Origin: an uncultured Pelagibacteraceae bacterium
GTDB taxonomy: Bacteria; Pseudomonadota; Alphaproteobacteria; Pelagibacterales; Pelagibacteraceae
Direction: 5' to 3'
Length of the DNA stretch: 64,000 bases
Assembly: GCA_902583455.1 (NCBI GenBank)
Contig: CACHVY010000003.1
Span: forward strand, 1 to 64,000
Part shown: positions 53,746 to 64,000 of the stretch, one piece after another
Layout of the letters: each line of letters starts with the position of its first letter
How positions within the stretch are numbered: the first letter of the stretch is position 1
Notes under the pieces: generated by a model
The model's database searches: none
The model's input: the letters and a program-made list of their open reading frames with translations, nothing else
Told to the model about the DNA's origin: nothing
Program-made: the position numbers and the translations under genes

Positions 53746-54752
53746 TAAGAAATTTTACGAAGGTACTCCGCTATATCACACATTCTATTGGAAAAACCCC
53801 ACTCGTTATCATACCAAGCTGAAATTTTGCCCATGTTTTTACCAACCACATTTGTTAAATTTGCATCAATAATTGATGATGCAGGATCATGATTAAAATC
53901 TACTGAGACAAGTTTTTCTTGAGTTATTTTTAAAACCTTGTTTTTGTTACTTTTACTAAATTTGTTAAAAGACAAATTTATTTTTTCTATACTTAAGTCC
54001 TTTTTTGTTAGAAAGACCAGTTCAATTAATGAAACATTAGGAGTTGGGACTCTCATGGCAACACCCTCTAGTTTTCCTTTTAATGATGGAATAATTTCAC
54101 CAATTGTCTTTGATGCCCCGGTTGAGGTTGGCACAATAGACTGACTGGCAGATCTTGCTCTCCTAGGATCTTTATGAGAATTATCTAGCATTCTTTGATC
54201 CGTAGTATAAGAATGAATAGTTGTCATAAAACCTTTTTCAATTCCAAAATTATTATTTAAAACATAAACAACTGGAGCTAAGCAATTAGTTGTACAGGAG
54301 GCTGCAGAAATAATTTTATCCCTTTTTGAAATATTCTTGTGGTTTACCCCATAAACTATTGTCTTATCTGCACTTTTACACGGTGCCGAAACAATTACTT
54401 TTTTAGCACCATTTTTAACATGAGAAATTAATTTATCCTTTGAATTAAATTTACCTGTACATTCAAATACTATATCAACATTATATTTTTTCCATGTTAT
54501 GTTACTTAAATTGTTTTCTTGCGAATAAGTAATTTTATTTCCATTAATTACTAATTTATTTTTTTCGATTGATATTTTTGCTTTAAATTTTCCATGTATA
54601 CTGTCTCTTTTAATAAGATCACAAGCTGTTTTAATATCTGCTCTATTATTAATGTGATTAACCTTTAGACCTCTATGTTTTTCCTCAAAAATAGATCGAA
54701 GGACCATTCTACCAATTCTACCCAATCCATTAATTCCAATTTTAGCTTTCAA
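53745..54752 (-). CDS. gap: Type I glyceraldehyde-3-phosphate dehydrogenase
   Basis: [43 protein letters not shown]. Confidence 0.98.
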   Translation of the reverse strand: MKAKIGINGLGRIGRMVLRSIFEEKHRGLKVNHINNRADIKTACDLIKRDSIHGKFKAKISIEKNKLVINGNKITYSQENNLSNITWKKYNVDIVFECTGKFNSKDKLISHVKNGAKKVIVSAPCKSADKTIVYGVNHKNISKRDKIISAASCTTNCLAPVVYVLNNNFGIEKGFMTTIHSYTTDQRMLDNSHKDPRRARSASQSIVPTSTGASKTIGEIIPSLKGKLEGVAMRVPTPNVSLIELVFLTKKDLSIEKINLSFNKFSKSNKNKVLKITQEKLVSVDFNHDPASSIIDANLTNVVGKNMGKISAWYDNEWGFSNRMCDIAEYLRKIS

Positions 54753-56689
54753 AATCTCTCCTTAATTTTATTCACAATATTTTCCTCATTTAATTTAAAA
54801 TGATCATAAATATCTTTGTATGGTGCGCTTTTTCCAAATTCGTTTACACCAAAATTTAACCCATTATCACCAGTATATTTTTTCCAATAGTTCGTTTCAG
54901 ATGCCTCTATTGAAACCTTTAATAAATTACTTGTTAATATTTCAGATTTATAATTATCATTCTGTGAGTCAAAAATTTCATGGCAAGGCATTGATATAAC
55001 TTTTGAATAGATATTATCTGTGGCTAATTTATGACTAACTCTACATGCAAGATCTATCTCGGAACCAGTTGAAATTAAAACTAAGTTTAAATTATTTCCA
55101 GTCCTCATGACTTCATACGCTCCCTTAGAGCATTGATTAATATTTAAATAATCCTTTCTAATTGGATTTGTCTTTTGTCTAGTTAAAGCAATAACACTCG
55201 GAGTATTTTTATTTTCTAAAGCTATCTGCCAACATTCAAATGTTTCTATCGTATCTGCAGGTCTAAAAACATTTAAATTTGGTATTGATCTAAGTGCTGA
55301 CATTTGTTCAATTGGCTGATGTGTAGGCCCATCTTCACCAAGGCCAATAGAGTCATGAGTGAAAACAAATATCACTTTTTGACCCATCATGGCTGAAAGT
55401 CTAATTGAAGGTTTGCAATAGTCGCTGAATATTAAAAAAGTTCCTCCGTAAGGAATTAGATTACTATGTAAAGAAATTCCATTCATTATTCCACACATGG
55501 CATGTTCCCTAACTCCATAATGAATATAGTTTCCATCAAATTTTCCTGGTTTAATAATTTTATGATTTTTTGTTTTTGTATTATTAGAGCCAGCCAGGTC
55601 AGCAGAACCCCCGATAAGATTTGGTAACTTTGATACAATCTCAAGAAATTTTTCTGAAGATTTTCTTGTCGCCATCGGTTCCAAAGTTTTTGTATAACTT
55701 TTCTTGAATCTCTCAATTTCCTCACTAATAGTAATTGGGATTAAATTTTCTTTTTTTATATTTTTTTTAGAATTAAACTTTTCTGCCGCTAAAGATGCTT
55801 TATTTCCAATATCTCTCCACGCATTTAATATTCTATCCGGAATTTCGAAAGGCTTATACTTCCAATTTAATTTTTTTCTAACTAGTGTAGTTTCATCTTT
55901 GCCTAAAGGACTTCCATGGGAAGATGCTTTACCTCCTTTATTAGGAGAGCCAAAACCTATCGTAGTTCTGCAAGATATGGCAGTAGGTTTTTTTGAATTC
56001 TGAGCTTTTTTTAATGCACTAAAAATTTGTTTTTCGCTATGTCCGTTTATATCTAAATAGCTCCAGCCGTAACTTTCAAACCTTTTTTTTGTATTGTCTG
56101 ATACCGCTAGGTTAGTTGGGCCATCTATCGATATAGAGTTATTATCAAACAATAAAATAAGATTTTTCAATTTTAAATGACCTGCTAGACTCAAAGCCTC
56201 ATGACTTATACCTTCCATTAAACAACCATCTCCAGCTAGAACATAAGTTTTATGATCTATGAATTTTTTACCAATTTTATCTTTTAAAATTTCTTCTGCT
56301 AAAGCAAAACCTACTGCGTTTGAAATGCCCTGACCAAGTGGACCAGTAGTTGTCTCAATACCAGAGTTTGAATGATATTCTGGATGCCCAGCACATACAG
56401 AGTCTAGCTTTCTAAAATTTTTTATGTCATCTAAAGAGACACTTTTATATCCAGTTAGATAAAGCAAAGAATACAAAAGCATAGATCCATGTCCCGCTGA
56501 AAGAATAAACCTATCTCTGTTGATCCAACTTGGATTTTTTGGATTAAATTTTAAAAAATTCTTAAATAAAACTGTCGCAACGTCTGCCATGCCCATAGGC
56601 ATCCCTGGATGACCAGAATTTGCCGCCTCTACCGCATCAATAGATAAAAATCTAATTGCGTTAGCTAATTGTTTATGTTCTACTTTCAA
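54749..56689 (-). CDS. tkt: Transketolase
   Basis: [70 protein letters not shown]. Confidence 0.98.
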   Translation of the reverse strand: MKVEHKQLANAIRFLSIDAVEAANSGHPGMPMGMADVATVLFKNFLKFNPKNPSWINRDRFILSAGHGSMLLYSLLYLTGYKSVSLDDIKNFRKLDSVCAGHPEYHSNSGIETTTGPLGQGISNAVGFALAEEILKDKIGKKFIDHKTYVLAGDGCLMEGISHEALSLAGHLKLKNLILLFDNNSISIDGPTNLAVSDNTKKRFESYGWSYLDINGHSEKQIFSALKKAQNSKKPTAISCRTTIGFGSPNKGGKASSHGSPLGKDETTLVRKKLNWKYKPFEIPDRILNAWRDIGNKASLAAEKFNSKKNIKKENLIPITISEEIERFKKSYTKTLEPMATRKSSEKFLEIVSKLPNLIGGSADLAGSNNTKTKNHKIIKPGKFDGNYIHYGVREHAMCGIMNGISLHSNLIPYGGTFLIFSDYCKPSIRLSAMMGQKVIFVFTHDSIGLGEDGPTHQPIEQMSALRSIPNLNVFRPADTIETFECWQIALENKNTPSVIALTRQKTNPIRKDYLNINQCSKGAYEVMRTGNNLNLVLISTGSEIDLACRVSHKLATDNIYSKVISMPCHEIFDSQNDNYKSEILTSNLLKVSIEASETNYWKKYTGDNGLNFGVNEFGKSAPYKDIYDHFKLNEENIVNKIKERF

Positions 56690-56740
56690 TTGTTAACCTA
56701 TCTAGACTAAGATGACTCAGTTTAATAATATAATATATAT

Positions 56741-57064
56741 ATGAAATACTTCAGTGAGAAAGAAAAAAAGCTGGAAATGGCTCTGGACAAATTAAAAAAA
56801 CTTAATTTGGTAGACGAGGAAAGTCTTAAAAATACAGAATTTTTATCTAATCAAAAAAATCAATTAGAAATTGAAAAAAAACAACTTGAAAACAAACACC
56901 AAAATTTATTGAATGAACATCATAAACTAAAGGATCAATTAGAGGCTTTAAAAGAAAAAAACTCAAAACATAAAATAGATCAATTAAAATTTAATGAGAA
57001 AATTGATGAATTAAACCAGGAAACAGATATTCTGTTAGATGAAATTGACAAATGGCAAATGTAA
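56741..57064 (+). CDS. Coiled-coil protein overlapping zapA (ZauP/DUF4164-like candidate)
   Basis: 107 aa, almost entirely heptad-like charged coiled coil; its 3' end overlaps the zapA start by 13 bp. Confidence 0.6.
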   Translation: MKYFSEKEKKLEMALDKLKKLNLVDEESLKNTEFLSNQKNQLEIEKKQLENKHQNLLNEHHKLKDQLEALKEKNSKHKIDQLKFNEKIDELNQETDILLDEIDKWQM

Positions 57065-57489
57065 ATATCAAATTTAATGGCAAAGATTTTCTTTTGTCTT
57101 GTGATGATGGACAAGAAGAACACTTAGAAGAGTTGGCAAATCATCTTGGTGACAAATTCAACAAGTTAAAATCAGATCTAGGAAATATTGGAGAAAATAA
57201 ATTATTATTAATTACATCCATAAAAATAATGGATGAATACTTCGAGACAAAAAAGAAAGCAGATATTAACAAAAAAGAAATAGAGAATATTACTGAAAAA
57301 TTTAAAGAGCTTAAGGCTTTAGCTTACGATTATAAAGACGAAAAAGAAGATGAGACAAAAAATCTCTCCAACAACATTTCCAGATTAGAGGAAGAGATAG
57401 AAAATATTAAAAATGAGTACGACAAAATAATTTCAAATACAACTCAACAGATAGAAGAATTTGTTCAAAAAACAAATTTAAAAAACTAA
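57052..57489 (+). CDS. zapA: Cell division protein ZapA-like, with long C-terminal coiled coil
   Basis: VNIKFNGKDFLLSCDDGQEEHLEELANHLGDKFNKLK...LLLITSIKIMDEYFETK. Confidence 0.88.
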   Translation: MANVNIKFNGKDFLLSCDDGQEEHLEELANHLGDKFNKLKSDLGNIGENKLLLITSIKIMDEYFETKKKADINKKEIENITEKFKELKALAYDYKDEKEDETKNLSNNISRLEEEIENIKNEYDKIISNTTQQIEEFVQKTNLKN

Positions 57490-57499
57490 TTTTTTTGTT

Positions 57500-58042
57500 G
57501 TGAAAAAAGCTCAAATAAGAAAAATAATATTAAAAAAAAGATTCAATTTTAATTTTAAAAATAAAAAAATTAATTATTTACATTTAATAAAGTTAATAAA
57601 AAAGGTAACTAAAAATAAAAAAGTAGGCTTGTATTACCCAATTGGGTCTGAAATTTCTACGTTAGAAATAATTCAATATTTAAGAAAGAAAAAATATACT
57701 ATATGTTTACCGGTTTTAGAAAAAAATTTTAAAATGTCATTTTATGAATGGAATGAAAAAAGTCCTCTTATAATAAATAATTTTGGTATACCAGAGCCCA
57801 TCAGATTAAAAAAAATTACACCTTCTATTATTATAATCCCAATGGTCGCTTTTGATGTTAAATTGAATAGACTTGGATACGGTGGAGGATTTTACGATAG
57901 ATATATAAGCAAACTAGAAAAAACCAAAAAAATCTTAAAAATTGGTCTTGCTCTTTCCTGTCAAAAAATAAATAAAGTTCCGACTAACATATTTGATAAA
58001 AAAATGAATTATATACTTACTGAAAATAAAGTTTACAAATGA
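57500..58042 (+). CDS. 5-formyltetrahydrofolate cyclo-ligase (GTG start)
   Basis: VGLYYPIGSEISTLEII, LIIIPMVAFDVKLNRLGYGGGFYDRYISKL-type motif (IIIIPMVAFDVKLNRLGYGGGFYDRY). Confidence 0.95.
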   Translation: MKKAQIRKIILKKRFNFNFKNKKINYLHLIKLIKKVTKNKKVGLYYPIGSEISTLEIIQYLRKKKYTICLPVLEKNFKMSFYEWNEKSPLIINNFGIPEPIRLKKITPSIIIIPMVAFDVKLNRLGYGGGFYDRYISKLEKTKKILKIGLALSCQKINKVPTNIFDKKMNYILTENKVYK

Positions 58043-58845
58043 GAATACTTTTCCTAGGAGATATAGTAGGACCATCTGGCTGTAAAGTTGTCAAAAAGTA
58101 TTTGCCAGATATAATTAAACAAAAAAACTTAGATTTCGTTGTTGCTAATGGAGAGAATGCTGCGGATAATGGAGTAGGTATAACTGAAAAAATTTCAAAT
58201 GAGTTATTTCAATGTGGGATAAATGTTATAACAACAGGAAACCATGTTTGGGATCAAAAAGAAACAGTTGAGCATATTGAGAGAGAAAAAAAACTTTTAA
58301 GACCTTATAATTTGACTGCACCCACTCCTGGAAAAGGTTTTGAAATTTTTAATAGTAAAAACAACTTTAAAGTAGGTGTTTTAAATTTAATGGGGAATGT
58401 TTTTATGAAAAAATGTGATGATGTTTTTATAGAAATAGAAAAATTTTTAAAAACTTATTATTTAAAAAAAAATTATGATTTTTTGATCATAGATTTTCAT
58501 GGAGAAATAACTAGTGAAAAGATGGCAGTTGGTCACTTATTTGATGGAAAGGCAACTTTAATTACAGGCACTCATACCCATGTTCCAACAAATGATGCAA
58601 GAATTCTAAAAAATGGTTCTGCTTACATAACTGACTCAGGAATGTGTGGTGATTACGATTCTGTAATTGGTATGAATAAAGATAACTCAATAAATAAGTT
58701 TTATAAAAAAAAAGCTGAAAAACATTTTCCATCTTTAGGATCAGGAACTTTGTCAGGTGTAATTGTTGATTGTTGTATAGAAACAGGTCTAGCTAAGAAA
58801 ATAAATAGTATTGTAATGGGAGGTGTTCTACAGAATACAAATTAA
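58039..58845 (+). CDS. TIGR00282-type metallophosphoesterase (YmdB family)
   Basis: ILFLGDIVGPSGCKVVKKYLP, VVANGENAADNGVGIT, TTGNHVWDQKE, DFHGEITSEKMA, GTHTHVPTNDARIL, TDSGMCGDYDSVIGM. Confidence 0.95.
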   Translation: MRILFLGDIVGPSGCKVVKKYLPDIIKQKNLDFVVANGENAADNGVGITEKISNELFQCGINVITTGNHVWDQKETVEHIEREKKLLRPYNLTAPTPGKGFEIFNSKNNFKVGVLNLMGNVFMKKCDDVFIEIEKFLKTYYLKKNYDFLIIDFHGEITSEKMAVGHLFDGKATLITGTHTHVPTNDARILKNGSAYITDSGMCGDYDSVIGMNKDNSINKFYKKKAEKHFPSLGSGTLSGVIVDCCIETGLAKKINSIVMGGVLQNTN

Positions 58846-58846
58846 T

Positions 58847-59569
58847 ATGGCGGGACATTCTCATTGGGCTGGAATTAAACATAAAAAAGGAAGAGCAGAT
58901 AAAGAAAGGTCAAAAATTTTTTCTAAGTTGTCTAGGGAAATTACCGTTGCAGCAAAGCTAGGTGATAAAGATCCTGATATGAACCATAGACTAAGATCGG
59001 CAATACAAGCTGCAAGATCAGCTAATATGCCCAAAGATAATATTGACAGAGCCATTGATAAATCAAAATTTAATGATCAATCTAGTTTTGATGAAATAAG
59101 GTATGAGGGATTTGGCAATTTTAAAATTGCTGTCATTGTAGAAGCACTAACTGATAATAAAAATAGAACAGCATCAAAAATAAGAGAAATTTTTCAAAAA
59201 AATGGTGGCAACTTAGGCACCCAAGGCTCTGCTGCACATAACTTTAAACATCTTGGCATTATTAGAATAGATGCCGAACTAATAGAACCTGATAATATTT
59301 TAGAAATAGCAATAAATTCTGGAGCAGATGAGTGTTATTCATACAAGACCTATCATGAAATACATTGCAATAAAGAGAATATCTATGAGGTAAAAAAAAT
59401 TATGGAAAAAAAAATTAAGAATTTTTTGTCCACAAATATTGAGTGGTATCCATTAAACAAGATTAGCTTAAACAAAGAGCAATTTATTGAAGCTAAAAAG
59501 TTTTTAGAATCTTTAGAAGATCACGATGATGTACAAAAGGTATACTCGAACTTAGAAATGTTGGAATAA
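58847..59569 (+). CDS. YebC/PmpR-family protein (ORF begins at 58823; start trimmed to MAGHSHW)
   Basis: MAGHSHWAGIKHKKGRADKERSKIFSKLSREITVAAK, MPKDNIDRAI, NGGNLGTQGSAAHNF. Confidence 0.97.
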   Translation: MAGHSHWAGIKHKKGRADKERSKIFSKLSREITVAAKLGDKDPDMNHRLRSAIQAARSANMPKDNIDRAIDKSKFNDQSSFDEIRYEGFGNFKIAVIVEALTDNKNRTASKIREIFQKNGGNLGTQGSAAHNFKHLGIIRIDAELIEPDNILEIAINSGADECYSYKTYHEIHCNKENIYEVKKIMEKKIKNFLSTNIEWYPLNKISLNKEQFIEAKKFLESLEDHDDVQKVYSNLEMLE

Positions 59570-59571
59570 AA

Positions 59572-60060
59572 ATGTTAATTATAGGCATAGATCCAGGTAT
59601 AAAAGGAGCTATATGTATTTTAAAAGATGGAAATATTATAGATGTATTTGATATGCCAATAATGCCTGTGGGAAAAAAAAACAAGTCTCAAGTCAATGGT
59701 TCACAAATCTATAATGAAATACAAAAAGTAATTTTAAACGAGGATAAAAAGGATATAAAAGTAGTTATAGAACAGGTTTCAGCAATGCCAGGTCAAGGAG
59801 TCACTAGCATGTTTAATTTTGGACAATCTTTTGGAGTTCTTAAAGGTATATTTTCTGCTATGCAAATACCCATGGACTTTGTTTCGCCTGTCAAATGGAA
59901 AAAGTATTACAATCTTATAAACACCCAGAAAGATTCCAGTAGGACTAAAGCAATTGAGTTTTTCCCATATATTTCCTCTAAATTATCAAGAAAAAAAGAC
60001 GCTAATAAAGCTGACGCAATATTAATTGCTAGCTTTTACTATCAAAACCAAAAAAAATAA
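59572..60060 (+). CDS. ruvC: RuvC-like Holliday junction resolvase, phage-type subgroup
   Basis: MLIIGIDPGIKGAICIL, VVIEQVSAMPGQGVTSMFNFGQSFGVLKGIF, SPVKWKKYYNL, RKKDANKADAILIASFY: RNase H-fold acidic residues in the phage/plasmid RuvC-like arrangement. Confidence 0.82.
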   Translation: MLIIGIDPGIKGAICILKDGNIIDVFDMPIMPVGKKNKSQVNGSQIYNEIQKVILNEDKKDIKVVIEQVSAMPGQGVTSMFNFGQSFGVLKGIFSAMQIPMDFVSPVKWKKYYNLINTQKDSSRTKAIEFFPYISSKLSRKKDANKADAILIASFYYQNQKK

Positions 60061-60098
60061 GACAAATTGATGACACATTTTAGTGTGAAAGATTTTTC

Positions 60099-60773
60099 AT
60101 GGAAGCAGATATAACTTCTCAAGCAGTTGGTTTAGGTAGCTCTGTTGATTTTTCTTTAATGAGTTTGTTCTTAAGAGCAGATATTATTGTCAAATCAGTG
60201 ATTATTATATTAATTGCTGCCTCAATATACTCTTGGGCAATTATTATAGAAAAATTTAAAATGTTCAAAAAAATAAATCAAAACACTGTTGAATTTGAGG
60301 AAAAATTTTGGAAATCTAAATCTGCGGAGAGCTTTTATAACAATCTTCCTTCTAACAAAGATGATCCCATGTCTAATGTTTTTAGAAAAACAATGCAAAC
60401 TGTTTTAAAATCTAGATCAAGAAGCAATCTTAATGAAAAATTAACAGGCTTGTTAGAGTCTAATATAGAGTCAGAGATTAATCTTCTGGAAAAAAATTTT
60501 TCATTTCTTGCTACTGTAGGTTCAACAGCCCCTTTTATTGGTTTGTTCGGAACAGTTTGGGGTATTATGAATTCATTTCAATCGATAGCTGTCTCAAGAA
60601 ACACAAGCCTAGCAATCGTTGCACCAGGAATTGCAGAAGCGTTATTTGCAACAGCCTTAGGTTTATTGGCAGCTATTCCAGCTGTGATTGCCTACAATAA
60701 ATTTAATAATGATTCAAAAAAATATTCTCAAAGATTAGAAAATTTTGCTAAAAGATTTTTATCTATAATTTAA
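60099..60773 (+). CDS. tolQ: Tol-Pal system protein TolQ
   Basis: VGSTAPFIGLFGTVWGIMNSFQSIA, APGIAEALFATALGLLAAIPAVIAYNKF. Confidence 0.97.
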   Translation: MEADITSQAVGLGSSVDFSLMSLFLRADIIVKSVIIILIAASIYSWAIIIEKFKMFKKINQNTVEFEEKFWKSKSAESFYNNLPSNKDDPMSNVFRKTMQTVLKSRSRSNLNEKLTGLLESNIESEINLLEKNFSFLATVGSTAPFIGLFGTVWGIMNSFQSIAVSRNTSLAIVAPGIAEALFATALGLLAAIPAVIAYNKFNNDSKKYSQRLENFAKRFLSII

Positions 60774-60776
60774 CCT

Positions 60777-61193
60777 ATGGCTTTTAGTTTAAAAAAAAAT
60801 TCTAAAGAACCAATGAGCGAAATAAACGTGACCCCGTTTGTGGACGTTATGCTTGTTCTATTAATTGTATTTATGGTAACAGCGCCATTATTAACAGTTG
60901 GTGTTCAGGTCGATCTGCCAGAAAGTTCTGCAGATTCACTACCTGAGGAACAAGAACCATTAACATTAACAATTAATTCCAAGGGTGAAATATTTATACA
61001 AGAAGCAAAAGTAGATTATGATAATGTAATTGCGAAAATACTTGCAGTCTCTAAAAATAGAACTGATACAAGAATTTATGTTAGGGGAGATAAAACTATA
61101 AATTACGGGAGAGTTTTGGAGGTCATGGGCATGCTTTCAGGATCTGGCTTTACAAAAGTGGCTTTAATTTCAGAACCTTACAAAGAAAGATGA
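60777..61193 (+). CDS. tolR: Tol-Pal system protein TolR (ExbD family)
   Basis: MSEINVTPFVDVMLVLLIVFMVTAPLLTVGVQVDLPES. Confidence 0.97.
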   Translation: MAFSLKKNSKEPMSEINVTPFVDVMLVLLIVFMVTAPLLTVGVQVDLPESSADSLPEEQEPLTLTINSKGEIFIQEAKVDYDNVIAKILAVSKNRTDTRIYVRGDKTINYGRVLEVMGMLSGSGFTKVALISEPYKER

Positions 61194-62035
61194 AATTTCA
61201 TAATCTTTTACAAAAAGATGATAGGTTGATGATAAAGAATGTTGCAATATCTTCTGCATTGCATATTTTTTTAGTTGTTATTACTGCTTTAACTTTTCCT
61301 TTCATTGCAAAAAAACCTATAGACCTGCCTCCTCTTATTTCAATAGAACTAATCCAAATTACAGATAAAACAAATATACCATTTGCACCTAAAGCAAAAA
61401 AAATAATAGAAAAAGTAAAAGAAAAAGAAAAACTTGTATCTGAACAAGCGCCACCAAAAAAAGTTAAAAAAGAGAAACCTGACTCCATACCATTGCCAGA
61501 CCAAAATAATGAAATAGTAAAAAAACCAGAAAAAGATGTTCAGAATCCTGAAAAAATTGATGAAGAAGTAAAACAAGTCTCAGAATTTGAAAAAGATGAA
61601 TTATTTGATCCAAACAATATTGCTGCATTAATTGATAAATCCAAAGAAGAGTCTGCTGAAACAATTAATAAATCAAATAAGATAACTCAATCAAATCAAA
61701 AAAATATTACCACAAGTGCATTAACTTTAAGTGAAGAAGATGCTTTAAAAGCACAAATTTTCGGTTGTTGGAGTATACCATTAGGTCTGCCTTATAATGA
61801 AAATTTGTTGGTTAGAATTAAACTAAGTTTAAAACCAGATGGTACAGTAATTAATTCTGAAATTCTAGACCATGCAAGAATGAACAAACCTGGGCAAGGC
61901 TTTTATAAAGTTCTTGCAGAAAGCGCCTTAAGGGCAATTAGGCTTTGTCAACCTTTGAGAGTACCATCAACAGGATATGAGAGATGGAAAGATCTTCAAT
62001 TAAACTTTGATGCTAGGGAGATGTTAAAAGGATGA
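61190..62035 (+). CDS. tolA: TolA-like energy-transducing protein
   Basis: N-terminal TM, Lys/Glu/Pro-rich middle, C-terminal [33 protein letters not shown]; position in tolQRAB-pal. Confidence 0.88.
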   Translation: MKFHNLLQKDDRLMIKNVAISSALHIFLVVITALTFPFIAKKPIDLPPLISIELIQITDKTNIPFAPKAKKIIEKVKEKEKLVSEQAPPKKVKKEKPDSIPLPDQNNEIVKKPEKDVQNPEKIDEEVKQVSEFEKDELFDPNNIAALIDKSKEESAETINKSNKITQSNQKNITTSALTLSEEDALKAQIFGCWSIPLGLPYNENLLVRIKLSLKPDGTVINSEILDHARMNKPGQGFYKVLAESALRAIRLCQPLRVPSTGYERWKDLQLNFDAREMLKG

Positions 62036-63381
62036 AAAATATTAAATTATATATAATCGCATTATTGTTAATTTTGATACCAAAAACCTCATTTAGTTTA
62101 ATTGAGGTTGATATTACAAGAGGAAATCTTAACCCATTACCTATAGCAGTATCACCTTTGTTTGTTGAAACAAAGTCAATCAAAGAGTTTCAAAATCAAT
62201 TAAAAAAAGAAAACATAGGGGAAGAAATCGCAAGTGTTGTCGAAAATAATTTAAAGTCTTCAGGACTTTTTAATCCATTAAAAAAAGAAGCTTTTTTACA
62301 AAAACCAGACATTGCTCATTTAAAACCAAGATTTGAGGATTGGTCTTTAATTAAAGCCCAGGCCTTAATTACTGGTGAAGTGAAGTATGAAAATGAAAAA
62401 CTTAGAGTAGAATTTAGATTATGGGATGTGCTTGCAGGTAAGGAAATGATGGCACTGGCTTTTACAACAGTGCCAGATAATTGGAGGCGAGTAGGCCACA
62501 TAATAACAGACAAAGTTTATCAAAGATTAACTGGTGAAAAGGGGTATTTCGATACAAGGATCATTTATGTTTCAGAAAAAGGTCCAAAGACCAATAGGGT
62601 TAAAAAGTTGGCTATCATGGATCAAGACGGTCATAACACAAAATATTTAACATTAGGTAATGAATTAGTTTTAACCCCAAGATTTAACCCGACAAATCAA
62701 ATGGTTACTTATTTATCGTATTTTAAAAATTTGCCTAGAGTATATCTGTTAGACATTGAAACAGGGGTTCAAGAGGTTGTTGGTGATTTTCCAGGTATGA
62801 CTTTTGCACCTAGATTTTCGCCGGATGGAAAAAAAATAATAATGAGTTTTGCAAAAGATGGTAACTCAGATATTTATACAATGGATCTTGAAAATAGAAT
62901 TGTTGAAAAAATAACTAACCATCCATCAATTGATACCTCACCCTCATTTTCACCAGATGGCAAATATATATGCTTTAATTCAGACAGAAGCGGCTATCAG
63001 CAGATATATGTTATGAAGAGCGATGGCTCAAGGGTAAAAAGAATTTCTTTTGGAAAGGGGCTTTATGGAACACCAGTATGGTCTCCTAGAGGTGACTTAA
63101 TAGCATTTACTAAATTACATAAAGGCAAATTTTATATAGGGGTCATGAGAGTTGATGGAAGTGGCGAAAGATTGTTAACTGAAAATTATTATCAAGAAGC
63201 TCCATCATGGTCTCCCAATGGCCGGGTATTAATATTTTATAGGGAAACGAAGTCAGATTCTGAGGGAAAAGGATTTTCAGCTAAATTATGGTCAATAGAT
63301 TTGACAGGTTATAATGAGAGAATGGTTGATACAGAAACTGACGCCTCAGACCCATCCTGGTCGTCATTATTAAGTGAATAA
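62032..63381 (+). CDS. tolB: Tol-Pal system beta-propeller protein TolB
   Basis: [31 protein letters not shown] and further WD-like repeats ending [13 protein letters not shown]. Confidence 0.97.
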   Translation: MKNIKLYIIALLLILIPKTSFSLIEVDITRGNLNPLPIAVSPLFVETKSIKEFQNQLKKENIGEEIASVVENNLKSSGLFNPLKKEAFLQKPDIAHLKPRFEDWSLIKAQALITGEVKYENEKLRVEFRLWDVLAGKEMMALAFTTVPDNWRRVGHIITDKVYQRLTGEKGYFDTRIIYVSEKGPKTNRVKKLAIMDQDGHNTKYLTLGNELVLTPRFNPTNQMVTYLSYFKNLPRVYLLDIETGVQEVVGDFPGMTFAPRFSPDGKKIIMSFAKDGNSDIYTMDLENRIVEKITNHPSIDTSPSFSPDGKYICFNSDRSGYQQIYVMKSDGSRVKRISFGKGLYGTPVWSPRGDLIAFTKLHKGKFYIGVMRVDGSGERLLTENYYQEAPSWSPNGRVLIFYRETKSDSEGKGFSAKLWSIDLTGYNERMVDTETDASDPSWSSLLSE

Positions 63382-63480
63382 TAATGAAAAATTTACTAAA
63401 ACTTATTAAATTCTTGATTTTTAAGCTTGAAAGATCTATTTAGGTGTGAAAAGATCAATATTTATATTTAAGGAGCAGTA

Positions 63481-63957
63481 ATGAAACTAAACAAAATTTT
63501 TAAAAACATCCTTTTAATCGTATTTGCAGGAATTATATTGTCTGCATGTGCAACAAAAAAAGTAACAAACCAAATGCAGGGGGATGTTTACACTGGTAAG
63601 GATACAGTTGAATATCTGGCATCAGGAGTACCGGACAGAGTTTTCTTTGCAACTAATGAGTCAGTCTTAACAACTGCTTCTAGAGAAACATTGAGAAAAC
63701 AAGCTGCTTGGTTAAGAAAAAATTCAAAAGTCAACGTTGTATTGGAAGGTCATGCAGATGAAAGAGGAACTAGAGAATACAACCTTGCTTTAGGTGAAAG
63801 AAGAGCTAATGCTGCTAAAGATTATTTAATGACTTATGGAATATCTGGTAACAGAATATCAGTAATAAGTTATGGTAAAGAAAGACCAGTAGACTCAGGA
63901 TCAAATCCATTAGCTTGGTCAAAAAATAGAAGGTCTGTAACAGTAAAAGCAAACTAA
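63481..63957 (+). CDS. pal: Peptidoglycan-associated lipoprotein Pal
   Basis: Lipobox ILSACATKK; OmpA-like VVLEGHADERGTREYNLALGERRANAAKDYL; AAGGAGCAGTAATG ribosome binding site. Confidence 0.97.
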   Translation: MKLNKIFKNILLIVFAGIILSACATKKVTNQMQGDVYTGKDTVEYLASGVPDRVFFATNESVLTTASRETLRKQAAWLRKNSKVNVVLEGHADERGTREYNLALGERRANAAKDYLMTYGISGNRISVISYGKERPVDSGSNPLAWSKNRRSVTVKAN

Positions 63958-63972
63958 TTATTTAAAAATTAA

Positions 63973-64000
63973 GACCCTAGTTTTAGAAAAAACTAGGGTC
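63973..64000 (+). terminator. Rho-independent terminator-like hairpin after pal (downstream T tract would be outside the window)
   Basis: Perfect 12-bp inverted repeat GACCCTAGTTTT-AGAA-AAAACTAGGGTC, 15 nt after the pal stop. Confidence 0.8.

Noticed and set aside
55486-56003. ORFs of 79 aa (reverse, other frame) and 99 aa (forward) inside tkt
   Set aside because: Alternative-frame shadows of a full-length transketolase.
56729-56734. TATAAT upstream of the coiled-coil/zapA pair as a promoter
   Set aside because: The -10 match lies in an AT repeat (aataatataatatatat) only 7 bp before the ATG and no credible -35 is found at 16-18 bp.
61198-61664. Three reverse ORFs inside tolA, very Phe/Tyr-rich
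   Set aside because: Produced by antisense reading of Lys/Glu-rich tolA sequence; no coding support.

Overview
The window is about 64 kb of very AT-rich, tightly packed bacterial chromosome. Gene content and order suggest an alphaproteobacterium of the Pelagibacterales (SAR11) type; this is inferred from protein and synteny recognition, since no 16S is present. Most of it is core genome: petABC, uvrB/uvrC with folate genes between them, carAB, dnaG-rpoD, pntAB, a tkt-gap-pgk-fba-thiE-efp run, zapA, and tolQRAB-pal. The clearest accessory segment is a surface-polysaccharide cassette at about 38.3-44.5 kb (GT2, WecA-like, polytopic membrane protein, FkbM, Gmd, Fcl), wedged between rpoD and a solitary 5S rRNA. 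RNA genes found are tRNA-Gln(TTG), tRNA-fMet(CAT) and 5S rRNA. Two short genes missing from the ORF track were recovered: rpmJ and a 36-aa aa3-oxidase subunit IV-like protein. No CRISPR array, transposase, integrase or prophage was seen. The main leads are: a phage-type RuvC where canonical ruvC-ruvA-ruvB is expected; a 5S rRNA separated from 16S/23S with its own promoter-like sequence next to the sugar island; RNA-gene/mRNA junctions that could yield near-leaderless mRNAs (tRNA-Gln/cca, 5S/rpmJ); loss of metal-ligand cysteines in DnaG and the family-4-like UDG; a J1-crystallin-like ADP-ribosylglycohydrolase; and a ZauP-like coiled-coil gene overlapping zapA. I did not see an unambiguous new multi-gene system. 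The polysaccharide cassette and the RuvC replacement are the best candidates for follow-up.
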